Assembly (NCBI RefSeq): GCF_004016525.1
Contig: NZ_SACJ01000001.1
Location: forward strand, 62,001-126,000
From: Flavobacterium sufflavum
GTDB lineage: Bacteria; Bacteroidota; Bacteroidia; Flavobacteriales; Flavobacteriaceae
Length of the DNA: 64,000 nt
Direction of reading: 5' to 3'
Part shown: positions 28,427 through 37,835 of the stretch, in pieces
Layout: each line of letters begins with the position of its first letter
How positions within the stretch are numbered: position 1 is the stretch's first letter
Position numbers and translations under genes: made by a program
Notes under the pieces: model-generated
Databases searched by the model: none
Told to the model about the DNA's origin: nothing
What the model saw: only the letters and a program-made list of their open reading frames with translations

Positions 28427-29266
28427 TTATTTAAAATTCCATCCTAGTGTAACACCAAATGCTAAAGGGCGAATCTTTGCATCCATATCTGTACTATACA
28501 ATCCATTAGCTTTTCTATCTGTAACAGATGTTGGATTGTAACCTATGTAAGATTTATCAGTATCCTGGTCAAGAATAGAACCGTAGCCACTTTCAAGAAA
28601 CATTGCTGCATATAATGCATTTTTTGCTCCGATATCAAATGTAAAACCTAACTCAAACATACTCATCACTATTCCCTTCGTTTCGTATTCGCCGGTAGCT
28701 GAATAATTAGCATGACCTCCAAAACCGTATTCTGGTAAATTATCAATACTCAAATTAACATCCGGATAATAGGCCGTACCATTTACATAAGATGCCGTTG
28801 CGTCAATCTTATATTTTACAGGCAAAAAGTATTTAGCTCCTGCTCTAAAATTAAAATCAACTCCTTTATGGATATTTGTTTTATACTGAACGAAAAGTGG
28901 AATTTGTATCGCATGAAGTGTTTGTTTTTCACTATAACCACTTGTCGTTACATTATAAACAAATGCAGAACCTGAAGGATCAACCTCAAAATTAGTTAAA
29001 GTTCCTATTGGATTATTCAAAGAAACATCCTGCTTATATTGAGAAAATTCTATGCCTGTTCCAATTCCAAAATGATTAGTTAGCGAATAAATATAACCCG
29101 CTTTTAATGTTCCTGCATGTTCAATTTGATATCCTGGCGATGTCACTTTAATATCATTTCGGATTTGTCCAATTCCTGATTGCACACCTACATAAAACTG
29201 AGCAGCAACCCCTTGAGATATTAGAAAGGCTGAAGCCCCTATTATGCTTTTAATATTAAATTTCAT
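28427..29266 (-). CDS. Outer-membrane beta-barrel protein (opacity/PorT-like)
   Basis: A 279-residue exported protein; the start chosen is the ATG giving the signal peptide MKFNIKSIIGASAFLISQGV ending at AAQF. An upstream in-frame ATG (29302) adds 12 non-signal residues and is rejected. Alternating strands such as YVGVQSGIGQIRN, YSLTNHFGIGTGIEFSQY and QIPLFVQYKTNIHKGVDFNF, and the C-terminal LAFGVTLGWNFK ending in aromatic-x-Lys, indicate a small outer-membrane barrel. It follows the giant adhesin gene with a 72-base gap holding a hairpin but no terminator, so co-transcription is likely. A role in adhesin anchoring is possible but unsupported; it does not look like PorP/SprF. Confidence 0.75.
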   Translation of the reverse strand: MKFNIKSIIGASAFLISQGVAAQFYVGVQSGIGQIRNDIKVTSPGYQIEHAGTLKAGYIYSLTNHFGIGTGIEFSQYKQDVSLNNPIGTLTNFEVDPSGSAFVYNVTTSGYSEKQTLHAIQIPLFVQYKTNIHKGVDFNFRAGAKYFLPVKYKIDATASYVNGTAYYPDVNLSIDNLPEYGFGGHANYSATGEYETKGIVMSMFELGFTFDIGAKNALYAAMFLESGYGSILDQDTDKSYIGYNPTSVTDRKANGLYSTDMDAKIRPLAFGVTLGWNFK

Positions 29267-29294
29267 ATTTATATTTTTTGTATCAGAATAATCC

Positions 29295-29319
29295 ATCCTC
29301 ATTTACATCAAATGAGGAT
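29295..29319 (-). other. Intercistronic hairpin between adhesin and barrel gene
   Basis: ATCCTCATTT and AAATGAGGAT form a perfect 10-base stem with a 5-base loop. No T-run follows on the minus strand, so it is not a standard terminator; RNA processing or stability is more likely. Part of it belongs to the 13-mer TAATCCATCCTCA also found upstream of GH106 (23493-23505). Confidence 0.5.
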
Positions 29320-29338
29320 TTCATACTCTCGATAGTTT

Positions 29339-32300
29339 TTAATTTTTAACTAAAAGGTTTTTGGTGAAATATTTACCATTTGCCAAGGTCATTTTTACAA
29401 TATAAATACCTTCAACCATTGGAGCTTTTAAAATCACCTTGTTTTCACTAATAGTTTTATTATCTAACAACAATCCTCCTACACTGTATACTTCAACACG
29501 TGCATTTTGTAATCTTAATGAAGACACATTAGTAACAAGTTCATAACTTGTATTCGGTTTTGCCGGATTAGGAACAATCTTTATATATTCTTCCTCTACT
29601 ATTGGAGACAAAACTATTGGACAAGTTGTAACTACCATTCCATCCAATCTTGTTGCTTTAGCATAATAAGTACCATTTAAAGCTCCATTCTCTTTAAAAT
29701 ACTGAGCAGTTTGACCTGGAACTAAAACCCCGTTTTTATACCAAGTGTAGGATGTAAAAGTCTTAGAACTATTATCAAAGAAGATAATATCTTCAAACTG
29801 CTTTCTGATTAAATTAGGTTGACTATTTACAACCACCAAGTTAACTACTGGAACTGCATTATAATTATTATTACCCAATTGTGAAGCTGTAATAATTGCT
29901 GAACCATAATTCTGTAAAGCCAATACTCCATTTGAAATCGTTGCAATATTAGTATTAGAAGAAGTATAACTTACAGGCAAACCACTACTAGAAGTAGCTG
30001 TCAATACCGCAGTTGTCACTCCATCACAACCTAACTCTAAAATTTGATTCCAAGTAATAGTCTGATTGGCTTTAGTAATAGTAAAATCTTTACCAACATA
30101 ACTAATCGTATAATTAGCACCTGCACTCAAACTTCCTTGACCAATTGCATAAGCACCTACATTCTCTCCAGTCGCTCTTGTCAATGCTCCTGTAAATGAA
30201 TCTCCACTTACTAAACTTGGAGAAACTGCATATGTAAAGATTGGATCAACAGTACCATACACCTTCGTTTGTGAAGCAGTAGCTGTTACCGTAATTGGCT
30301 TGGCTGTAATAGCAAAGTCTTTACTAACATAAGCAATAGTATAGTTAGCACCTGCACTCAAACTTCCTTGTGTAATAGTATAAGTTCCGATATTCTCTCC
30401 CGAAACTCTTGTTAAAGCTCCTGTAAAGGCATCGCTTCCTAATAAACTTGGTGAAACTGAATAAGTATATACCGGATTAGCTGAACCATAAACTTTTGCT
30501 TGAGAAGCAGTAACTGTAACTGTAATTGGCTTGGCTGTAATAGCAAAGTCTTTACTAACATAACTAATTGTATAATTAGAACCAGCACTCAATGTTCCCT
30601 GAGTAATTGCATAAGTCCCTACATTCTCTCCTGCAGCTCTTGTTAAAGCTCCTGTAAAGGTATCACTTCCTACTAAACCTGGAGAAACTGAATAAGTATA
30701 TACTGGATTAACAGTACCATACACCTTTGTCTGAGAAGCAGTAGCCGTAACTGTAATTGGCTTGGCTGTGATAGTAAAATCTTTACTGATATAACTAATA
30801 GTATAATTAGACCCCGCACTCAAACTTCCTTGATTAATAGCGTAAGTTCCAATATTCTCTCCCGAAACTCTTGTTAAAGCTCCTGTAAAAGTATCACTTC
30901 CTACTAAAGCTGGTGAAACTGAATAAGCAAAAACCGGATCGGTTGTACCATAAACTTTCGTTTGAGAAGCAGTAGCAGTGACTGTAATTGGCTTGGCTGT
31001 GATAGCAAAATCTTTGCTAACATAACTAATGGTATAATTAGATCCCGCACTCAAACTTCCTTGATTAATAGCATAAGTCCCAATATTCTCTCCCGAAACT
31101 CTTGTTAAAGCTCCTGTAAAAGTATCGCTACCTACTAAAGCTGGTGAAACTGAATAAGCAAAAACGGGATCAGTTGTACCATAAACTTTCGTCTGAGAAA
31201 CAGTAGCAGTAACTGTAATTGGCTTGGCTGTGATAGCAAAATCTTTACTAACATAGCTAATCGTATAATTAGAACCTGCACTCAAACTTCCTTGATTAAT
31301 AGCATAAGTTCCAATATTCTCTCCAGTCACTCTTGATAAAGCTCCTGTAAACACATCACTTCCTACTAAACTTGGAGAAACTGTATAAGCAAAAACAGGA
31401 TCAACAGTACCATAAACTTTCGTCTGAGAAGCAGTAACCGTAACTGTAATCGGTTTAGCTGTAACAGCAAAATCTTTACTAACATAACTGATAGTATAAT
31501 TAGAACCTGCACTCAAACTGCCTTGTGTAATAGCATAAGTTCCGATATTCTCTCCCGAAACTCTTGTCAAAGCTCCTGTAAATGAATCTCCTCCTACTAA
31601 ACTTGGCGAAACTGTATAAGCAAAAACAGGATCTACTGTACCGTAAACTTTTGTCTGAGAAGAAGAAGCCGTAACCGTAATTGGCTTGGCCGTGATAGCA
31701 AAGTCTTTGCTAACATAGCTAATAGTATAATTAGAACCGGCACTCAAACTTCCTTGTCCAATTGCATAAGTCCCAATATTCTCTCCTACAGCTCTTGTTA
31801 AAGCTCCTGTAAATGAATCTCCACTTACTAAACTTGGCGAAACTGTATAAGCGAAAACAGGATCTACTGTGCCATAAACTTTTGCCTGAGAAGCAGTAGC
31901 AGTGACTGTAATTGGCTTGGCTGTAATAGCAAAATCAGCACTAACAAAAGTCATTAAATATTTAGACCCTGCTGAAAGAGTACCTGCATTTATAGCATAA
32001 TTACCTATATTTTCACCTGTGGCTCTTTCCAAAGCTCCAGTAAACGTATCTCCAGACAACAAACTTGGTGTCACTGTATATGTAAAAACAGGATCGCTAT
32101 CTCCATATACTTTGGTTTGAGATACTGTTGCTGTAACAGTAATTGGTATTTGATTTAATTTTAATACAAAATTATATGCAGCAGTACAACTATTTGCATC
32201 AGTAACAGTAATCGTAAAATTACTATCTGCAATCTGAGTAGAAGTTCCTGATAACACACCATTTGATGCTAAAGAAATTCCTGAAGGTAAACTTCCTGCA

Positions 32301-35300
32301 GTAACTGCATAAGTTTTTGTTCCTGTACCACCTGTAGCAGAAATTGTTTGATTGTAAGTTTGATTATAATCATAACCTGGCAAAGTTGTAGTTGTAAAAC
32401 TCAATGCCGATGGCTCCGTTATTGTATAGTTACGAGTTGCCGTACATCCGTTGGCGTCGGTTATAGTTACAGTATAGCTTCCTGCTGCAAGACCGGTAGC
32501 TGTAGCTGCAGTTCCTCCAGAAGGTGACCATGAATAAGTATAGCCCGGAGTTCCGCCTGAAGGAGAAACCGATGCTGAACCATTGGCTCCACCGTTACAA
32601 GACACATTGGTTTGAGAACCTGAGGCTGTACTGATTGCCGATGGTTGCGTTATTGTATAATTACGAGTTGCCGTACATCCATTGGCATCTGTTACCGTTA
32701 CAGTATAGCTTCCTGCAGCAAGACCGGTAGCCGTAGCTGCAGTTCCTCCAGATGGTGACCATGAATAAGTATAGCCCGGAGTTCCACCAGAAGGAGAAAC
32801 CGATGCTGAACCGTTTGTTCCGCCGTTACAAGACACATTGGTTTGAGAACCTGAGGCTGTACTGATTGCCGATGGTTGCGTTATTGTATAATTACGAGTT
32901 GCCGTACATCCATTGGCATCGGTTATAGTTACAGTATAGCTTCCTGCAGCAAGACCGGTAGCCGTAGCTGCAGTTCCTCCAGATGGTGACCATGAATAAG
33001 TATAGCCCGGAGTTCCACCAGAAGGAGAAACCGATGCTGAACCGTTTGTTCCGCCGTTACAAGACACATTGGTTTGAGAACCTGAGGCTGTACTGATTGC
33101 CGATGGTTGCGTTATTGTATAATTACGAGTTGCCGTACATCCATTGGCATCGGTTATAGTTACAGTATAGCTTCCTGCTGCAAGACCGGTAGCTGTAGCT
33201 GCAGTTCCTCCAGATGGTGACCATGAATAAGTATAACCCGGAGTTCCGCCAGAAGGGGAAACTGATGCTGAACCGTTTGTTCCGCCATTACAAGACACAT
33301 TGGTTTGAGAACCTGAGGCTGTATTGATTGCTGATGGTTGTGTTATTGTATAGTTGCGAGTTGCTGTACAACCATTTGCATCGGTTACAGTTACAGTATA
33401 GCTTCCTGCTGCAAGACCGGTAGCTGTAGCTGCCGTTCCCCCAGATGGTGACCATGAATAAGTATAGCCCGGAGTTCCGCCAGAAGGGGAAACTGATGCC
33501 GAACCATTAGTTCCACCGTTACAAGACACATTGGTTTGAGAACCTGAGGCTGTACTGATTGCCGATGGCTGGGTAATAGTATAGTTACGAGTTGCCGTAC
33601 ATCCGTTTGCATCAGTTATTGTTACCGTATAGCTTCCTGCGGCAAGACCTGTAGCCGTAGCAGCAGTTCCACCAGATGGTGACCATGAATAAGTATAGCC
33701 CGGAGTTCCGCCAGAAGGAGAAACCGACGCAGAACCGTTTGTTCCACCGTTGCAAGATACGTTGGTTTGGGAACCTGAAGAAGTATTGATTGCCGATGGC
33801 TGTGTAAGAGTATAGTTGCGAGTTGCAGTACATCCGTTAGCGTCGGTTACCGTTACTGTATAGCTTCCTGCGGCAAGACCTGTAGCCGTAGCAGCAGTTC
33901 CACCAGATGGTGACCATGAGTAGGTATAGCCTGGAGTTCCGCCTGAAGGAGAAACCGATGCAGAACCATTAGTTCCGCCATTACAAGATACGTTGGTTTG
34001 GGAACCTGAAGAAGTATTGATTGCCGATGGCTGTGTAAGAGTATAGTTGCGAGTTGCAGTACAACCATTAGCGTCGGTTACCGTTACTGTATAGCTTCCT
34101 GCAGCAAGACCTGTAGCCGTAGCAGCAGTTCCGCCAGATGGTGACCAAGAGTAGGTATAGCCTGGAGTTCCGCCTGAAGGAGAAACCGATGCAGAACCAT
34201 TAGTTCCGCCATTACAAGACACATTGGTTTGGGAACCTGAAGAAGTATTGATTGCCGATGGCTGTGTAAGAGTATAATTGCGAGTTGCAGTACAACCATT
34301 CGCATCTGTTACCGTTACAGTGTAACTTCCTGCGGCAAGACCTGTAGCTGTAGCTGCTGTTCCGCCAGATGGTGACCATGAATAGGTATAACCCGGAGTT
34401 CCGCCAGAAGGAGAAACCGATACTGAACCGTTTGTTCCACCGTTACAAGACACATTGGTTTGAGAACCTGAGGCTGTATTTATTACCGTTGGCTGAGTAA
34501 GCGTAAAGTTTTTTGTAATTTGTGTTGATTCGCTATCAGTTATAGTACATGTATAGGATCCCGCTGCTAAACCTGTAGCCGTAGCTCCCGTTCCTCCCGA
34601 AGGTGACCAAGAATAACTATAGGATGTAACACCACCCGAAGCAGTAACCGAAGCAGTACCATTAGTACCTCCATTACAAGACACATTGGTTTGACTAGCA
34701 GTTGCTGATAATGCAGCATTGGTTGTAAAAGTCAAATCCGATCCATAACTTGTACCTGATGTATTAGTTGCATAAGCTCTAAAGTGAACAAGCGTTCCTG
34801 CAGGCAAGGAGGAAATAGTCGCACTAAAACTTCCAGTACCTGTTCCATTACTGACTTTAGTATTGGAGGTTGTAGGATTTGCAGTTGTTGCCCATACAAT
34901 ACCTCTTTCTGTTACAGTTGCTCCACCATCAGCGGTAACATTTCCTCCCAATGTAGCTTTCACAGCACCCACACCTGTTGCTGCTGTTGTAGTGACTGTT
35001 GGAGCTGTTCCAGCCGTTTCAAATAAACGAAAATTATCTATAGCAATCTCTTGTGTAGAACCAGCATTTACAGAACAATTAAATCTAATATCCAATAAGG
35101 TTCCGGTTCCAGAAATATTTGCGGCTAATTCTTTAAAAGTATAGCTTAAAGCAGTTCCATCACCTATTAAATCACCATCTGTATCAACACTAAAAACATT
35201 CGAAGATGTTGTAGTATTTGCATAAATTCCAATAATTTTAGTCCAAGCTCCCCCATCAATTCGATATTCAATTGCCATGAAATCTTGATCTGGCGCAAAA

Positions 35301-35713
35301 GAGGTGCCTTGATAAGAACCATTAAAATCATTATCTGCAAAAAGACCTTTAAATGATAATCCTGTTTTTCCTGAAATATTGATATTAGACCAAGTTACTT
35401 GTTGATTTGAGCTAATAGAAGCGTTCACACATGTTGCCCCTCGGTCAATATCTTCAGCTGCAAAAAATTTAGTACCTTCAAACCCACTATAAGTCCCACT
35501 TTGTAATGCAATTCCACTTAGTGCAGTTCTGAAAAAATAAGAAGTTGCAGGTGGACCACCACAAGAAAATTCAGTAATAGAAGGCGTTCGTGTGCCTGTA
35601 CTGGGAGCACCTGTGTCCTCAAAGGTATCGCTCCAAAATTGCGTTTGCGCATTTGCTCCTATACAAAAGAGGCAAAGCAACATTGCAAAAGTTAAAGTAA
35701 AGTTTTTCTTCAT
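29339..35713 (-). CDS. Giant T9SS-secreted surface adhesin with SprB and MBG repeats
   Basis: A 2124-residue exported protein; the signal peptide ends near GANAQ. Residues ~25-235 are an N-terminal beta-sandwich (DNFRLFETAG at its end), followed by a fibronectin-like domain (TLGGNVTADGGATVTERGIV). Residues ~333-1103 hold ten SprB-type repeats built on NVSCNGGTNGSASVSPSGG and SYTVTVTDANGCTATRNYT. A putative-Ig segment follows, then nine MBG-type repeats (~1190-1882) built on SQTKVYGTVDPVFAYTVSPS. The C-terminus (IVPNPAKPNTSYELV, GIYIVKMTLANGKYFTKNLL) is a type A T9SS sorting domain, so the protein should be attached at the cell surface. Roles in adhesion or gliding are inferred from SprB. The gene lies 38 bases after the formyltransferase. 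Confidence 0.93.
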   Translation of the reverse strand: MKKNFTLTFAMLLCLFCIGANAQTQFWSDTFEDTGAPSTGTRTPSITEFSCGGPPATSYFFRTALSGIALQSGTYSGFEGTKFFAAEDIDRGATCVNASISSNQQVTWSNINISGKTGLSFKGLFADNDFNGSYQGTSFAPDQDFMAIEYRIDGGAWTKIIGIYANTTTSSNVFSVDTDGDLIGDGTALSYTFKELAANISGTGTLLDIRFNCSVNAGSTQEIAIDNFRLFETAGTAPTVTTTAATGVGAVKATLGGNVTADGGATVTERGIVWATTANPTTSNTKVSNGTGTGSFSATISSLPAGTLVHFRAYATNTSGTSYGSDLTFTTNAALSATASQTNVSCNGGTNGTASVTASGGVTSYSYSWSPSGGTGATATGLAAGSYTCTITDSESTQITKNFTLTQPTVINTASGSQTNVSCNGGTNGSVSVSPSGGTPGYTYSWSPSGGTAATATGLAAGSYTVTVTDANGCTATRNYTLTQPSAINTSSGSQTNVSCNGGTNGSASVSPSGGTPGYTYSWSPSGGTAATATGLAAGSYTVTVTDANGCTATRNYTLTQPSAINTSSGSQTNVSCNGGTNGSASVSPSGGTPGYTYSWSPSGGTAATATGLAAGSYTVTVTDANGCTATRNYTLTQPSAINTSSGSQTNVSCNGGTNGSASVSPSGGTPGYTYSWSPSGGTAATATGLAAGSYTVTITDANGCTATRNYTITQPSAISTASGSQTNVSCNGGTNGSASVSPSGGTPGYTYSWSPSGGTAATATGLAAGSYTVTVTDANGCTATRNYTITQPSAINTASGSQTNVSCNGGTNGSASVSPSGGTPGYTYSWSPSGGTAATATGLAAGSYTVTITDANGCTATRNYTITQPSAISTASGSQTNVSCNGGTNGSASVSPSGGTPGYTYSWSPSGGTAATATGLAAGSYTVTITDANGCTATRNYTITQPSAISTASGSQTNVSCNGGTNGSASVSPSGGTPGYTYSWSPSGGTAATATGLAAGSYTVTVTDANGCTATRNYTITQPSAISTASGSQTNVSCNGGANGSASVSPSGGTPGYTYSWSPSGGTAATATGLAAGSYTVTITDANGCTATRNYTITEPSALSFTTTTLPGYDYNQTYNQTISATGGTGTKTYAVTAGSLPSGISLASNGVLSGTSTQIADSNFTITVTDANSCTAAYNFVLKLNQIPITVTATVSQTKVYGDSDPVFTYTVTPSLLSGDTFTGALERATGENIGNYAINAGTLSAGSKYLMTFVSADFAITAKPITVTATASQAKVYGTVDPVFAYTVSPSLVSGDSFTGALTRAVGENIGTYAIGQGSLSAGSNYTISYVSKDFAITAKPITVTASSSQTKVYGTVDPVFAYTVSPSLVGGDSFTGALTRVSGENIGTYAITQGSLSAGSNYTISYVSKDFAVTAKPITVTVTASQTKVYGTVDPVFAYTVSPSLVGSDVFTGALSRVTGENIGTYAINQGSLSAGSNYTISYVSKDFAITAKPITVTATVSQTKVYGTTDPVFAYSVSPALVGSDTFTGALTRVSGENIGTYAINQGSLSAGSNYTISYVSKDFAITAKPITVTATASQTKVYGTTDPVFAYSVSPALVGSDTFTGALTRVSGENIGTYAINQGSLSAGSNYTISYISKDFTITAKPITVTATASQTKVYGTVNPVYTYSVSPGLVGSDTFTGALTRAAGENVGTYAITQGTLSAGSNYTISYVSKDFAITAKPITVTVTASQAKVYGSANPVYTYSVSPSLLGSDAFTGALTRVSGENIGTYTITQGSLSAGANYTIAYVSKDFAITAKPITVTATASQTKVYGTVDPIFTYAVSPSLVSGDSFTGALTRATGENVGAYAIGQGSLSAGANYTISYVGKDFTITKANQTITWNQILELGCDGVTTAVLTATSSSGLPVSYTSSNTNIATISNGVLALQNYGSAIITASQLGNNNYNAVPVVNLVVVNSQPNLIRKQFEDIIFFDNSSKTFTSYTWYKNGVLVPGQTAQYFKENGALNGTYYAKATRLDGMVVTTCPIVLSPIVEEEYIKIVPNPAKPNTSYELVTNVSSLRLQNARVEVYSVGGLLLDNKTISENKVILKAPMVEGIYIVKMTLANGKYFTKNLLVKN
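30068..32145 (-). repeat. Nine tandem 231-bp repeats (MBG domains)
   Basis: Nine coding repeats of 77 residues each. The marker GGCTTGGCTGTAA begins at 30297 and again at 30528, exactly 231 bases later. The central copies are the most alike, suggesting expansion by unequal recombination; the first copy (highest coordinates) is the most diverged. Confidence 0.85.
32405..34715 (-). repeat. Ten tandem 231-bp repeats (SprB domains)
   Basis: Ten coding repeats of 77 residues each. The marker ACAAGACAC begins at 32597 and again at 32828, 231 bases apart. Repeats 2-10 are almost identical in protein sequence, while repeat 1 (near 34600) is diverged. Long near-identical DNA makes copy number prone to change and to assembly error. 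Confidence 0.88.
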
Positions 35714-35751
35714 AATAGAAATAGATTTAAATTAGGGCATTATTTTAAATA

Positions 35752-36669
35752 TTAATTAGCCAGTATTGATTTTAATTCTGCAAATTGTTTCGCTGTCAGA
35801 ATACCAATGTCGGTACTAAGGATTTCAACGGCAATTTGTTTACTGTCTACACAAGCTATATTTACAGTATCTGTAAAAGACACAATTGTTCCTGATTGAT
35901 TGTTATGAGACTCTTCCAATAGAGAAGCTACAATTATTTTAACTTGTTCTCCTTGTAATGTGGTGTCCGCCCCATTATTCCATGGATTACAGGCGTTAAT
36001 CAATGAGATTATTTCACTTGCCGTCATTCGTTTCCAATTAATATAAGTATCTGATAATTCAGGTTTTTCATAGTAACAGGACAAGCTTTCCTCTTGAGGC
36101 TGGCTTGGAATCTGACTTGCAAATTGTAACATATTAGCCATATTTAAAGTTACTTGTGCCATCCGCTCACTTAATTTAACGGTTAGTTTTCCATAAGTAT
36201 CTCCTTTTTCAATAGTCACGGGATCATTAAAAATAATATTCCCTTCATCAAATTTCGAATTCATAAAATGAGCACAAATGGCAGTTTCTGTTTCCTGATT
36301 TTTCAATACTTCAAAAATTGGCATCGATCCTCTATATTGAGGCAAAGGCCCCGGATGAAAATTGATGAATTTATCCTGTCCATAAGACAAAACTGCTTCG
36401 GGAAGCAGAAAGGGAAATGAGATACAAAATACATAATCAGGTTGGACAATGTCAATCCAAGACCTCATTTCGGAGATACTTTTTTTATTTGGAAAAGATT
36501 TAAAACCTATGTTGCTGTCTTCAGATTCTCTTTCTAATGCATCTGTAATTGTATCATTGCCTTTACCAATTCCAATTGCGCATATAAATTTTTCATATGC
36601 CAATAATTGCAATGCAGGAAAGGCGAATTTTCCGCCACACAACACCATTATTTTTTTTTGTGTTCCCAT
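35752..36669 (-). CDS. Formyltransferase (Fmt/sugar N-formyltransferase-like)
   Basis: About 305 residues. The formyl-transferase fold is shown by the N-terminal Rossmann strand KIMVLCGGKFAFPALQLL, the motif FINFHPGPLPQYRGSMPIFE with its HPGPLP loop and catalytic His, and HFMNSKFDEGNIIFNDPV with the catalytic Asp. A C-terminal Fmt_C-like domain (SDTYINWKRMTASEIISLIN) follows. The enzyme would move a formyl group from N10-formyl-tetrahydrofolate to an amine. Housekeeping Fmt is normally near def, and this protein sits in an accessory cluster, so another acceptor (amino sugar or peptide) is likelier. The ATG at 36669 overlaps the upstream stop as TAATG; an ATG at 36678 would also fit. Confidence 0.82.
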   Translation of the reverse strand: MGTQKKIMVLCGGKFAFPALQLLAYEKFICAIGIGKGNDTITDALERESEDSNIGFKSFPNKKSISEMRSWIDIVQPDYVFCISFPFLLPEAVLSYGQDKFINFHPGPLPQYRGSMPIFEVLKNQETETAICAHFMNSKFDEGNIIFNDPVTIEKGDTYGKLTVKLSERMAQVTLNMANMLQFASQIPSQPQEESLSCYYEKPELSDTYINWKRMTASEIISLINACNPWNNGADTTLQGEQVKIIVASLLEESHNNQSGTIVSFTDTVNIACVDSKQIAVEILSTDIGILTAKQFAELKSILAN

Positions 36670-37820
36670 TAAATACATGTATAACTGTTATGCCAAGCTG
36701 ATGTTGAATTATTCAGTTCTTGAGTGGATAGCTTTTTAAAATGTTCAAATACATCATTTGCCATACTTTCTATCTGTATTTCACACTTTCCTTCATTAGT
36801 AGCAATTATAGTTGCGTTGTACAAAGGAGAAATAGAAGTATTTGTTTTAGAGTCAAAATAAATCATACCTCTTGGACTTTCAAAGCTAAACGACTGCAAA
36901 TCGCTCGCTATTTGAGGTATGCTATTTTTATGTTCATCAATTAATTCTATCACTTTTAAAACTATTGAAGCACTTTCCCAACTTAACAATGAGAACAGAT
37001 TAGCTATTCTGCCTGCAGCTTTCATCGTTTCAATAAATATTTTATTTTCCTCCGACTCTAGTTTTTTTGACCATGCCGCAATTCCTTTTATATTGTCGCC
37101 TGGATATTCTGCATCAGACAGCATCATTTCCTCAAAACCAAATGGAGGCAAATAAATAGGGAGATTTTGTCCCTTAAATGAGTTTTTAATGCCCTCAAAA
37201 TACCACTGTACAAAATCTCCACTGAATAAGCTTAATAAGGCACTGTTTGGGAATTTTTCTAAGTGATCCACCAAAGGTACTATTGTAAAGTCTTCTGTTT
37301 TATATCCAGTCGCATGATTAAAAGAAATGGTTCCTCCAGCCTCTTCGAATCCTTTTGAAATACTATAAGTGTGTAAATAACCTCCATCATAATAACCCGT
37401 TACCATACCTGCAGATGTGTAACCATCATCTGTGGCCTTTTTCGCTGCAAGTGAAGCCCCCAAGGAATTATGAAGCGAATGATAGAAAATATTTGGACAG
37501 CTAGGCCATTCGTTAGGCAAATTAGCTCCGGCATCTAAAACAATCAGTATTTTATTAGCTGCGAGAAAAAGTGGTCGAAGCAATTGTGCCATACGATGTC
37601 CTATGTATGCAATTACTACGGAAACATTTTCTTCTAGTATGAGTTTTTCGGCACTGCGATAACATTGTTGCTTATCAGCTCCAAAACCTATGTTTTCTGT
37701 AACTATTCTAATGTCACTTCTTCCTAAATGTTTTAATCCGGAACGAAGTCCTTCATATAAATCAAAACCAATAGTTTGATAATATGTTGATCTTGCTAAT
37801 AAAATTCCTATTGTTTGCAT
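36669..37820 (-). CDS. Signal-less type I periplasmic-binding-protein-like protein
   Basis: A 383-residue protein with the fold of Leu/Ile/Val-binding or AmiC-like receptors: IGILLARSTYYQTIGFDLYE, VVIAYIGHRMAQLLRPLFLA, TSAGMVTGYYDGGYLHTYSI, DNIKGIAAWSKKLESEENKI and a C-terminal RGMIYFDSKTNTSISPLYNA. It begins directly with the first core strand, with no signal peptide or lipobox, so it is predicted cytoplasmic, unlike ABC-transporter binding proteins. No permease or ATPase genes are nearby. It may be a cytoplasmic ligand sensor or a substrate-holding partner for the formyltransferase, whose start overlaps its stop by one base. No function can be assigned firmly. Confidence 0.75.
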   Translation of the reverse strand: MQTIGILLARSTYYQTIGFDLYEGLRSGLKHLGRSDIRIVTENIGFGADKQQCYRSAEKLILEENVSVVIAYIGHRMAQLLRPLFLAANKILIVLDAGANLPNEWPSCPNIFYHSLHNSLGASLAAKKATDDGYTSAGMVTGYYDGGYLHTYSISKGFEEAGGTISFNHATGYKTEDFTIVPLVDHLEKFPNSALLSLFSGDFVQWYFEGIKNSFKGQNLPIYLPPFGFEEMMLSDAEYPGDNIKGIAAWSKKLESEENKIFIETMKAAGRIANLFSLLSWESASIVLKVIELIDEHKNSIPQIASDLQSFSFESPRGMIYFDSKTNTSISPLYNATIIATNEGKCEIQIESMANDVFEHFKKLSTQELNNSTSAWHNSYTCI

Positions 37821-37835
37821 TATTTTTTAAATAAT

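Noticed and set aside
29267..29302. Upstream ATG adding MRMDYSDTKNIN to the outer-membrane barrel protein
   Set aside because: The residues precede a normal signal peptide; the ATG at 29266 is preferred.
33391..34305. Open frames inside the SprB repeat array on the minus strand in other frames
   Set aside because: They recur with the repeats and are shifted readings of the adhesin gene, with no independent support.
32405..34715. Regularly spaced repeats resembling a CRISPR-like array
   Set aside because: The 231-bp units are in frame and encode SprB-type protein repeats within one long gene; there are no short repeats with unique spacers.
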